A DNA stretch of 13,930 nt from Candidatus Bathyarchaeota archaeon (GTDB taxonomy: Archaea; Thermoproteota; Bathyarchaeia; Bathyarchaeales; WAQA01), in contig WAQA01000160.1 in NCBI GenBank assembly GCA_015520475.1, positions 1 to 13,930 on the forward strand, given 5' to 3'. Numbering within the stretch: the first letter of the stretch is position 1; each line of letters begins with the position of its first letter. The position numbers and the translations under genes are program-made. The notes beneath the pieces were generated by a model that was given only the letters and a program-made list of their open reading frames with translations, was not told where the DNA came from and ran no database searches. Positions 1 to 6,900 of the stretch are shown here, piece after piece.

Positions 1-50
1 AATATGAGTAATATAAGCTCTACAATCATGACGGGAATCGAGGATGTAGA

Positions 51-551
51 ATGTGTAGATCCAACAGTCTAGACCAGAAGATGGAAAGGGGAACCTACGT
101 ACTGATCATCCACGTTCCAAGGGAAAGAGAGTTGAAGATTGGGAGGCTGGGATCTAAGAGGGTTCCGGAAGGATACTATCTATATACTGGATCAGCTATG
201 GGGAGGGGGGCTCAGAGCCTAACAGGTAGGATATCCAGACATCTAAGTAGGGATAAGCGGAAGAGATGGCACATCGACTTCCTCCTAGGAGAAGAAGACG
301 TGAGAGTAATAGATGTTCTAGCCATACAATCCACAACAGATGGAGAATGCAAGGTTAACAGATACCTAAAGAAGAGGCTGGAGGCTGAAATCAAAATATT
401 TGGGTTCGGCTCCTCAGACTGTAGGAGAGGATGTGGAAGCCACCTCCTATATCTAGGCGAGGAAGAAGAGAAGGTTGAACATGCAGTAAAAGCCGTCAGG
501 GAGCTCGGTGGAAGGAGAATAGAGGTTAAACCATATAAGAAGGAGATTTAG
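51..551 (+). CDS. DUF123 / COG1833 GIY-YIG-like (Uri-type) nuclease-related protein
   Basis: A 166-residue protein of the DUF123 family (COG1833), annotated as Uri-superfamily endonucleases because the fold is related to GIY-YIG nucleases. In some archaea this domain is fused to endonuclease III, which suggests a DNA repair link, but its activity is poorly established. What I see: GTYVL at residues 14-18, GYYLYTGSA at 41-49 (the GIY-YIG-like core), R60/R63/H64 in the next helix, WHIDFLL at 73-79, and the family's closing Cys motif GSSDC-x3-CGSHL at 120-132. The domain begins at residue 14. ATG 51 has GAGG at 40-43 with 7 nt spacing; ATG 81 (residue 11) fits the family's usual N-terminus but has no clear ribosome site. 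The domain is complete. The family is secure, the function less so. Confidence 0.85.
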   Translation: MCRSNSLDQKMERGTYVLIIHVPRERELKIGRLGSKRVPEGYYLYTGSAMGRGAQSLTGRISRHLSRDKRKRWHIDFLLGEEDVRVIDVLAIQSTTDGECKVNRYLKKRLEAEIKIFGFGSSDCRRGCGSHLLYLGEEEEKVEHAVKAVRELGGRRIEVKPYKKEI

Positions 552-651
552 ATGGCAACTGGAAAACCCTCACCTTTAGATGCCCTTATAACCTTGGAGT
601 TCTAATATAGTTTATCTTATTCATCCATATAGGGGATGAATTGCGAATAAA

Positions 652-660
652 TTAAATACT
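652..660 (+). promoter_or_regulatory. Probable TATA box before the small Cys-rich ORF
   Basis: The sequence TTAAATACT lies in an AT-rich stretch. A start of transcription about 25 bp downstream would fall near 680, immediately before the TTG at 684, so the transcript would be almost leaderless. This is judged by eye only. Confidence 0.35.
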
Positions 661-683
661 CTAGTTCCATAGTGTTTCTTTGG

Positions 684-851
684 TTGTTCCCGTGCAGGGA
701 ATGCTCGATTGAAGTAAGATGCCTCTTCGAAAAAAGGTGCGGGGATGATCCATTAATGTGTCATAGATGCGGGTATATTACCATGTGTGAGTCCATACAT
801 AAATATGGCCTCCAGAGCTATATGTCATATGGCTGGGGCTGTGAACCCTGA
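684..851 (+). CDS. Small Cys-rich zinc-ribbon-like protein, 55 aa, unrecognised
   Basis: I do not recognise this gene. From TTG 684 it encodes 55 residues with cysteines at 4, 7, 13, 19, 26, 29, 35 and 51. They include the pairs PCREC and MCHRC, which look like knuckles of a structural zinc or iron-sulfur site. Eight Cys in 55 residues, mostly in CxxC spacing, is hard to get by chance. A GTG at 672 would add four residues but lies upstream of the transcript start implied by the TATA-like box at 652-660. The stop is 8 nt before the next small ORF (860-1033), which in turn overlaps the beta-CASP nuclease gene, so it may be an accessory zinc-binding subunit of that operon. It is too short for usual gene-length cutoffs. 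Confidence 0.5.
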   Translation: MFPCRECSIEVRCLFEKRCGDDPLMCHRCGYITMCESIHKYGLQSYMSYGWGCEP

Positions 852-859
852 ATCGGTAG

Positions 860-1033
860 ATGTTAGGAGTGGGTGATATCCCCAAACACTGGAGACTCAG
901 CTGGGAAGGCGGGATGATTCACCTGTTAATGAAGTGGAGAACCCTGTTTGATGCTTGTCTTCCTGAAACCATCTTGGGAGAACCGTTAAGATTAGAGAAT
1001 CACATCTGGGATGGAGGCGCTCTCTGTCTTTGA
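860..1033 (+). CDS. Possible 57-aa small ORF overlapping the beta-CASP nuclease start
   Basis: An ORF of 57 codons starting at ATG 860 and ending in TGA at 1031-1033, which overlaps the TTG start (1030-1032) of the downstream nuclease as TTGA. The product has four Trp, Arg codons that are all AGA, and a mildly hydrophobic middle (MIHLLMKW, residues 19-26). It matches no family I know. Support comes only from packing: 8 nt after the Cys-rich ORF and a 4-nt overlap with the nuclease, as in a translationally coupled operon. The ribosome site before ATG 860 is weak. It could be chance, a decayed gene, or part of the nuclease leader. Confidence 0.3.
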   Translation: MLGVGDIPKHWRLSWEGGMIHLLMKWRTLFDACLPETILGEPLRLENHIWDGGALCL

Positions 1034-2229
1034 GGATTATGTGGAGAAGTGGGGTCTCAATAGAGTATGGGGATGTAAGGGTAAGCCTTGACCCTCAGAA
1101 GAGGGGTTCTAAGGGTTTAACAGCCTTCATCTCCCATGCTCACTTCGACCATTCAAGGGTGCTTAAAGTTAAGACTGCTAATAAATTTTCGTCTAGGGAG
1201 ACAGCTTCTCTAGCCTCCGCATTCGGTTATAAGATTGAGAATTGGAGTCCATTGTCTCCGGGTGAAAGACTTGTCTTAGATGATGTTGAGGTTGTTCCAT
1301 ACTCCTCGGGACATGTACTCGGCTCCTACGAATTTGAGGTTTCAACGCCTAACGGTACTGTCCTCTTTACTGGAGACTTCAATACGAAGTTTACTAGGAC
1401 GATGAGGCCTGCTGAGGCGGTGCCATGTGACGTGCTTGTGTTGGAGGCTACATTCGGCTCTCCAAACTTTATCTTTCCATCTGAGGATGTTGTGGCTGAG
1501 GATATGATCCGCTGGGCTGAAGAGACGATTAAATGCGGGAAGATACCTGCGTTTAAAACGGATCCTCTTGGTAATGCCCAAGAGATCATCAGCATCTTCA
1601 ATGAAGCCACAGATATACCTGTTGTCACTCACTGGAAGGTCTCAAGGGTGAATCGGGTCTATGAGGAGTACGGTTATAGACTGGACTATATTGATGCTGG
1701 AGGGGATGAAGCCGGTGAACTCTTTGACTCTGGAGGCTTCATCTTTATTGTTCCTAAAGGCTTGGATTTATCTGATGATCCAAGGTTCGCTGCAACTCTG
1801 GTTTCAGGATGGGCCATCTATAGTAGGGGTAGGGATTTCCCGCTTAGTGATCATGCTGACTATAAGGGGCTGATGAGCTTCGTTGAGGAATGCAATCCAA
1901 AGCTTGTTCTTACCTGTCATGGTGGAAGGTTTGATCATGTTCTCGCCAGATGTATCGAGAAGGAGTTGAGGATTAGGGCCTATCCGATACGGCTTATAAC
2001 AACGAGTCTCACCTCAAAGGCTGATGAATATAGGCTTCGGAGATGCGAATCCGTCATCCTCAAGTTCACCGGGATGCCCGGCTTCACCTATACTAGGGAT
2101 GGAATAGTCAAGTTCGCTCGGGATCATGGCTTCTCCAGATCTGAAGTTAACATGGCTCTTGAGAGGCTGATTGAGAGGGGCATATTAAAGATGGAGTCCT
2201 CTGATGGTGAGAGGATTATAAGGGCTTAA
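1030..2229 (+). CDS. Beta-CASP metallo-beta-lactamase nuclease with C-terminal winged helix
   Basis: A 399-residue metallo-beta-lactamase of the beta-CASP group (COG1236, RNA-processing/exonuclease type). Visible motifs: HAHFDH at 36-41 (motif 2), GHVLGS with H95 (motif 3), TGDF with D116 (motif 4), E139 in LEATFG (beta-CASP motif A), SDHAD with H275 (motif B) and TCHGG with H297 (motif C). All metal-binding and catalytic positions are present. In this family a His at motif C is typical of RNA-acting members, while SNM1/Artemis DNA nucleases carry Val. Residues about 345-399 form a helix-turn-helix-like extension, probably a winged helix for nucleic-acid binding. TTG 1030 is chosen because GGAGG lies at 1013-1017 and TGA of the upstream ORF overlaps it; ATG 1039 (residue 4) is the alternative. 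The substrate (RNA 3' ends or DNA) is inferred. Confidence 0.85.
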   Translation: MRIMWRSGVSIEYGDVRVSLDPQKRGSKGLTAFISHAHFDHSRVLKVKTANKFSSRETASLASAFGYKIENWSPLSPGERLVLDDVEVVPYSSGHVLGSYEFEVSTPNGTVLFTGDFNTKFTRTMRPAEAVPCDVLVLEATFGSPNFIFPSEDVVAEDMIRWAEETIKCGKIPAFKTDPLGNAQEIISIFNEATDIPVVTHWKVSRVNRVYEEYGYRLDYIDAGGDEAGELFDSGGFIFIVPKGLDLSDDPRFAATLVSGWAIYSRGRDFPLSDHADYKGLMSFVEECNPKLVLTCHGGRFDHVLARCIEKELRIRAYPIRLITTSLTSKADEYRLRRCESVILKFTGMPGFTYTRDGIVKFARDHGFSRSEVNMALERLIERGILKMESSDGERIIRA

Positions 2230-2299
2230 TCACCTTGACCTCCGCTATTCCGAATCTTCTATTTGCTTTTGACGCTGCCTCTTTACATATGTCTAAATC

Positions 2300-2337
2300 A
2301 ATAATTATTAAGAAAAATTTTTAATTTAATAATTATT
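2300..2337. promoter_or_regulatory. Two 10-bp palindromes, likely metal-regulator operators
   Basis: The perfect palindrome AATAATTATT occurs at 2300-2309 and again at 2328-2337 (extended by one matching pair to 12 bp), 28 bp centre to centre. Both lie just upstream of the TATA-like box of the Zn/Mn importer operon. DtxR/MDR1-type and Fur/Zur-type metal regulators bind AT-rich palindromes near such promoters in archaea. The repeats are seen directly; the operator role is inferred. The region is very AT-rich, so chance is possible, though two identical copies argue against it. Confidence 0.45.
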
Positions 2338-2353
2338 ATTAAGTATTTAGAAA

Positions 2354-2364
2354 AGTTTAATAAA
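2354..2364 (+). promoter_or_regulatory. Probable TATA box of the metal importer operon
   Basis: AGTTTAATAAA, preceded by a purine-rich BRE-like stretch, lies about 30 bp before ATG 2393. A transcript would start near 2385 and be almost leaderless, which fits the absence of a spaced ribosome site before this gene. Confidence 0.5.
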
Positions 2365-2392
2365 GAGTCTCCGGTAATCATTATAGAGAAGG

Positions 2393-3256
2393 ATGAGAGA
2401 TAAACATTTCATAGCAGCCGTTCTCTTCACCGTATCCTTGCTGATCCTAATGCTTAACTTACCTCTACTAGCAGTCCAGTCTACGGATGAGGCGATATGG
2501 GTTGTCGCCACCATACCTCCAATAGCAGAGTTCATCAGGAACGTTGGAGGGGAAAGAGTCCATGTAATCGTTATGGTTCCTTCAGGATTCAGCCCCCACA
2601 CTTATGAGCCTAAGCCGAAGCAGCTCATCGAAGCCAGTAAAGCAAAGATATACTTCCAAGTGGGATCCGGAATAGAATTCGAGAATACTTGGACAGGGAG
2701 AATCTTAGGGGTTAACAGCGGAATAGTTATGATCAACTGTTCAGAGGGTATTAGAGTCTTCGATGGAGACCCACATGTATGGCTCTCACCTAAAAACGCG
2801 AAGATAATAGTATACAATATATATTGTGCACTCTCCAGAATCGACCCTGAGAATGAGCCATACTACAGACATAACATGGAATCATACATTAATAAACTGG
2901 ATGATCTCAACGGAGAGATAGAGAAGATACTCTCAAAAGTCAAGAATAGATACTTTATGGTTTACCATCCATCCTGGGGATACTTCGCTAGAGCATACAA
3001 TCTAACCCAGATATCACTTGAGAATGAAGGAAGAGAACCTACCGTCTCCAGAATAGCTATGCTAATCCGGACAGCCAAAGAACTGAATATCAAAATCATC
3101 ATCACCTCACCACAATCCAACATTAAGGATGTAGAGGTGATAGCTGAGGCTATAAATGGGAGGGTGAAACTGGTTGATCCATTATCTGAAGATTATGTCA
3201 GCAGCCTCCTCAACTTAGCGTTAAGCATTAGAGGGGATGATACGCGATATGGATGA
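2393..3256 (+). CDS. Zn/Mn ABC transporter, substrate-binding protein (ZnuA/TroA cluster A-1)
   Basis: The extracytoplasmic metal-binding component of a cluster A-1 (TroA/ZnuA) importer, 287 residues. A hydrophobic N-terminal segment (residues 6-28) is the signal peptide or membrane anchor; I see no lipobox cysteine. The four metal ligands expected in the family are present: H69 in SPHTYEP, H128 in DPHVWLSP, H192 in YHPSWGYF and D262 in VDPLSEDY. The His/Asp-rich loop found in many bacterial zinc-binding proteins is absent, so affinity or metal choice (Zn or Mn) cannot be told from sequence. It is first in a three-gene operon: its stop codon overlaps the ATPase gene. Expression is probably metal-controlled through the palindromes at 2300-2337. 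Confidence 0.92.
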   Translation: MRDKHFIAAVLFTVSLLILMLNLPLLAVQSTDEAIWVVATIPPIAEFIRNVGGERVHVIVMVPSGFSPHTYEPKPKQLIEASKAKIYFQVGSGIEFENTWTGRILGVNSGIVMINCSEGIRVFDGDPHVWLSPKNAKIIVYNIYCALSRIDPENEPYYRHNMESYINKLDDLNGEIEKILSKVKNRYFMVYHPSWGYFARAYNLTQISLENEGREPTVSRIAMLIRTAKELNIKIIITSPQSNIKDVEVIAEAINGRVKLVDPLSEDYVSSLLNLALSIRGDDTRYG

Positions 3257-3998
3257 CGTTGCTATCCGTCTAGATGATGTCTGGGTAAGATATGGCGAGG
3301 TAACCATATTAGAGAGTATAGACTTGACTATACGCCGCCGTGACTTTCTATGTCTGATGGGGCCTAATGGAGGCGGGAAGACAACCCTCCTCAAAGTTAT
3401 ATTGGGGCTGATAAAGCCTACCCATGGAAGAGTGTCAGTATTAGGTGACAGGCCTGAAAGGAAGAGAAGGTTCATCGGATACGTCCCTCAGATAAGCAGA
3501 TTCAACTATGACTTCCCAATCACGGTCCTCGATGTTGTCCTTATGGGACGTATAAGACATGCCGGTCTACTCAGGAGATACAGCGCTGAAGATAGAGAGT
3601 CAGCTTACAGAGCGATAGAAGCCGTAGACATGCTCAACTACATAGACAAAAAAGTATCTGATCTCTCTGGAGGAGAGATTAGAAGGGTTCTAATAGCTAG
3701 AGCATTAGCCGTCAATCCAGAAATCCTCCTCCTCGATGAGCCTATGGTAAGTCTCGATAAATCAACCAAGACAAAAATCTATGAGCTACTGAAAGATCTG
3801 AATGAGGATAGGAAGGTAACTATAATCCTCGTCTCCCATGACATCAGCGCTGCCCCCACATACGCCGAGAAGATAGCTATTCTAAACAGGCGAATTCTCT
3901 ATTACGGATCTAAGGAGGATGGATGGAGACTCCTTGAAGAGGCCTATGGAGACCATATGAACCTCGCAGTTAAGCTTCCAGATTATAGATCAGATTAA
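3237..3998 (+). CDS. Zn/Mn ABC transporter, ATP-binding protein (ZnuC-type)
   Basis: The cytoplasmic ATPase of the metal importer, 253 residues from ATG 3237. All ABC motifs are intact: Walker A GPNGGGKTT at 42-50, Q-loop Q85, signature LSGGE at 143-147, Walker B ILLLDEP at 163-169, D-loop SLD at 172-174 and H-loop H201. It would pair as a dimer with the permease encoded next. The reading frame overlaps the binding-protein gene by 20 nt if ATG 3237 is used. ATG 3249 (residue 5) gives an 8-nt overlap and has a GGGGATGAT ribosome site 7 nt upstream, so it may be the true start. Confidence 0.93.
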   Translation: MIRDMDDVAIRLDDVWVRYGEVTILESIDLTIRRRDFLCLMGPNGGGKTTLLKVILGLIKPTHGRVSVLGDRPERKRRFIGYVPQISRFNYDFPITVLDVVLMGRIRHAGLLRRYSAEDRESAYRAIEAVDMLNYIDKKVSDLSGGEIRRVLIARALAVNPEILLLDEPMVSLDKSTKTKIYELLKDLNEDRKVTIILVSHDISAAPTYAEKIAILNRRILYYGSKEDGWRLLEEAYGDHMNLAVKLPDYRSD

Positions 3999-4008
3999 GG
4001 TGATAGGT

Positions 4009-4824
4009 ATGTTTGAGATGTTGCAGTACGAGTTTATCAGGAACGCTGTTATCGCGGGCCTCCTAGCCAGCATCGCATGCGGGATCATTGGAACATTCAT
4101 TGTTATGAAGCGGATAGTCTTTGTGAGCGGTGGAATCTCACATGCAGCCTTTGGAGGTGTAGGGTTAAGCCTCCTCCTAAGAACAGATCCGCTCTTAGGA
4201 GCATTATTATTCGCTTTCCTCTCATCTATAGGTATAAGTGTGATGCATAGGAGGGTGAGGGTTACAGAGGACGCTGCTATTGGAATCTTATGGGTTACCG
4301 GGATGGCTCTTGGAGTAATCTTCATAAGCTTCAGTTCAGGTTACACGTCAGATGTCTTCAGCTACCTCTTCGGCAGCATCATAGCTGTTCCAAGATCAGA
4401 CTTGATCCTAATGTCTATCCTAGACATCATAATCGTCTCAGCCGCTTATCTACTCTATAAGGAGATAGTTGCCTTCTCTTTTGATGAAGAGTTTACAGCC
4501 GCGATTGGCGTGCCAGTAGAATCCATATACCTGATATTCCTATCCCTGGTCGCGTTGACCGTGGTGTTGCTGATGAAGATTGTCGGTATAATCTTGGTTA
4601 TAGCGATGCTTACGATTCCCCCGACCATAAGCATACAATTAAACCATAACCTCAAGAGGATAATCATCCTCTCAGTGCTCATCGCCGCATCCCTTATAAC
4701 GTGTGGCCTATGGCTCTCAATCCTCCTTGACTTACCTTCAGGAGCAACCATTATACTCGTCTCAGTCGCTGCCTTAACAGCTTCCTCTATCATAAGAAGA
4801 TATGCAGAGGCTAGGATGGCATGA
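4009..4824 (+). CDS. Zn/Mn ABC transporter, permease (ABC-3 family, ZnuB-type)
   Basis: A polytopic membrane protein of the ABC-3 family, 271 residues, with about eight hydrophobic segments spread from residue 10 to 265; it forms the metal channel of the importer. Family features seen: LQYEFIRNAVIAG near the N-terminus, GIIGTFIVMKRIVFVSGGISHAAFGG-like region at about 24-50, and the late stretch around IVGIILVIAMLTIPP (about 190-205). I choose ATG 4009 because a perfect archaeal ribosome site, GGTGAT, sits at 3999-4004; an in-frame GTG at 4000 lies inside that site and is unlikely. It starts 10 nt after the ATPase gene ends, completing the operon. Confidence 0.92.
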   Translation: MFEMLQYEFIRNAVIAGLLASIACGIIGTFIVMKRIVFVSGGISHAAFGGVGLSLLLRTDPLLGALLFAFLSSIGISVMHRRVRVTEDAAIGILWVTGMALGVIFISFSSGYTSDVFSYLFGSIIAVPRSDLILMSILDIIIVSAAYLLYKEIVAFSFDEEFTAAIGVPVESIYLIFLSLVALTVVLLMKIVGIILVIAMLTIPPTISIQLNHNLKRIIILSVLIAASLITCGLWLSILLDLPSGATIILVSVAALTASSIIRRYAEARMA

Positions 4825-4856
4825 GAACCTGCACAATCACTCCTCCACGAAGATAA

Positions 4857-4866
4857 CTTTATACTT
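4857..4866 (+). promoter_or_regulatory. Probable TATA box of the nurA-herA pair
   Basis: CTTTATACTT lies about 48 bp before the TTG start at 4910, predicting a transcript start near 4888 and a leader of about 20 nt that contains GGTGG at 4896-4900. This separates the pair from the metal operon, which ends 33 bp upstream. Confidence 0.5.
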
Positions 4867-4909
4867 TGTTGAGCTCCTATAGCTCTATATATTGCTGGTG
4901 GTTACGTAA

Positions 4910-6808
4910 TTGTCCATTCTAAGTGACGGAGTCAAAAAGACAAGTGAACTCTTAAGGTTTGGAGCTGAAGATAGAATCCGAGAGTATGAGCATAGATTCA
5001 AGTCTATGAGAGACGTCTATAAGCGTCTACTCTCACAGTTCATAATATCCGATTTCGATTATGGAAAGGCGTATGATACTGCCCTAGAATTCTTCGGTTC
5101 AGACACCGTTCACTTCGCTGGAATAGACGGTACAATGTACTCGAATCCAATATATGACCTGATGATATTCTTCGGCGGCGCGTACTGTGCAACTGGAACC
5201 GTCAAGTTCCATCCTAACTCTCCCCCAACAGTAAAGTATGACTCAAACCTTCTGGGAGGCGGAGCAGGCCTCTCAAGCGTCGTTCCCATATACATCAATG
5301 AGGTTCCAGAGGTTGATCAAGCATTCTTCAGCCCTGAAGATGCTGGAGAATCGGCGAGGCCGCTGGTGGATCAGAACATAATCAATAACGCGACCATAGC
5401 AAATTGGATCATGACCTTTGCAGAGTACTATTTAGCCTATAGACTTGCATCGGATCCATCAGGTAAATTCAGGATATTACTTATGGATAGGACGATCTCT
5501 GGGGAGAGGACAAGTCTACTCTATGACACCTCCAAGATGGAACTCTGGAAGGCTAAATCCAACCTTATAGGATACGAGGTTGAAGGGGTTCCAATAGACA
5601 TTAAAGACTTGGCTTACGGAAGATACTGTATCCGGGAGCCGAGACTGGGTGTTCCTCCGCCTAGAAGCGATTATCTCCGCTACGCAATAATATTCCTTGT
5701 CCAAGATGAGGGCCCAATGACCATAGATGAGATATGCGAAAGATTAGGTGTAACGGATAAGAAGAGGCGGAGAAGAGTTGAGAGATACCTTAAATCATCC
5801 GTGGATGAGGAGTACCTCTTCCTCAAGGGAGATAGGTACGAGGCTAATCCACGTTACACCGACACTTGGAATCGATTGAAGATTCTGGTTAGAAAGCTTG
5901 GAGACCGTTTCTTCTTTGAGCAGGGCTCCAAAGATAAACCCCTCAATGTAATGAAGATAGTGAAGGATGGGAAGGAGCATTGGCTAACCACACTAGACAT
6001 AGCCTTCCTAAGCCTATTCTGTCTCCAAATGCTCATAGAGGAGTGCTGGAGAAGAAGGATACTCCTGATAGGTATAACGAAGGATACTGCTGCCAGGGAC
6101 TTTAAGCGGCAGCTAATTCCAATCCTCAACAATGAGGGTCTGCTTAAAGAATCCATATCCCCAGAGGAACTTGAGGGTCTACCTAATACTGACCGTATGA
6201 TACTTCAGTTCGTTTCAATCCAGAACTCGGATCTAGTGAAGGTTCCATGGAGCCTCATCGAGTATGACTCATGCTTCAAGACCATGATTCCAGATAAGAA
6301 ATGTAGGAGGGGATATGTTCAGGGCGCCCACAGGAACCGGATAAGCCTCGAGAAAACATTCCTGAAAAGTTATATCCAGCTCTCACAGGCAAGGAAGGAT
6401 CCTCTCCTCAGAAGCAACGTCCTATTAACTGATAGGCTTGTATATCCTGACTTCGACATCTCAGAGGAGACCATAATAAAATTTAAGAATGAATTCTCCT
6501 CTGCGAAGGAGCCTCTTGAAGTCATCCTATTCAAAGATAAGAACGTTGAGAATAAACTTCAAAATATGATAATGGTTATGTTGAAGGCTATGACTGCACC
6601 CAGCATTCCAGAGGCCTTCGGCCATAACAAGCCCCTCTTCATAGCCGATAAGATAGCTAAGTGGCACTACTCAATCTTCAAGAGGATAGTTAACAGTACA
6701 AGAGACTGGATTCTAAATAATCATAAATTGAGGAGATTCATCTTTTACATGAGCACCTTCAGGGAGCGGCGTGCACTTATAGAAGCGACGAGGAGAGAAG
6801 TACTATAA
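4910..6808 (+). CDS. nurA: NurA-domain nuclease with inserted winged-helix-like segment
   Basis: A 632-residue protein I assign to the NurA family, Mn-dependent nucleases that resect DNA ends with the HerA motor. Motifs seen: AGIDGT with D73 (first catalytic Asp), LLMDRT with D193 (second acidic motif, usually D-G, here D-R) and GITKDT with K391. Typical archaeal NurA proteins are about 330-450 residues. The excess includes residues about 255-312, which read as a winged helix (helix pair around MTIDEICERLGV, a basic KKRRRRVERYL helix, then a LFLKGDRYEA wing), inserted between the second and third motifs, plus a long region beyond 400. Start TTG 4910 has GGTGG 9 nt upstream. A HerA gene follows 92 bp later, supporting the call. 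Overall similarity to known NurA looks low, so function is inferred from motifs and partner. Confidence 0.78.
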   Translation: MSILSDGVKKTSELLRFGAEDRIREYEHRFKSMRDVYKRLLSQFIISDFDYGKAYDTALEFFGSDTVHFAGIDGTMYSNPIYDLMIFFGGAYCATGTVKFHPNSPPTVKYDSNLLGGGAGLSSVVPIYINEVPEVDQAFFSPEDAGESARPLVDQNIINNATIANWIMTFAEYYLAYRLASDPSGKFRILLMDRTISGERTSLLYDTSKMELWKAKSNLIGYEVEGVPIDIKDLAYGRYCIREPRLGVPPPRSDYLRYAIIFLVQDEGPMTIDEICERLGVTDKKRRRRVERYLKSSVDEEYLFLKGDRYEANPRYTDTWNRLKILVRKLGDRFFFEQGSKDKPLNVMKIVKDGKEHWLTTLDIAFLSLFCLQMLIEECWRRRILLIGITKDTAARDFKRQLIPILNNEGLLKESISPEELEGLPNTDRMILQFVSIQNSDLVKVPWSLIEYDSCFKTMIPDKKCRRGYVQGAHRNRISLEKTFLKSYIQLSQARKDPLLRSNVLLTDRLVYPDFDISEETIIKFKNEFSSAKEPLEVILFKDKNVENKLQNMIMVMLKAMTAPSIPEAFGHNKPLFIADKIAKWHYSIFKRIVNSTRDWILNNHKLRRFIFYMSTFRERRALIEATRREVL

Positions 6809-6900
6809 AGGAGCCTGGAACTGAGCCGTTAAACAATTAATTACTAGAAAGATAAACTGTATATGAGCGTCGGTCTTGGATCTATGGAGGGTCAGTTAGA

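Noticed and set aside
1..72. Open frame from the window's left edge to TAG at 70-72
   Set aside because: It could be the tail of an upstream gene, but only 23 codons are visible and nothing in them is recognisable.
552..605. 17-codon ORF immediately after the DUF123 stop
   Set aside because: Too short, no ribosome site of its own beyond the preceding gene, and no recognisable motif; adjacency alone is not enough.
914..965. Possible C/D-box guide RNA (GGATGATT, later TTGATG and CCTGA)
   Set aside because: The C box is imperfect, there is no D' box at the right spacing, and terminal stems are lacking.
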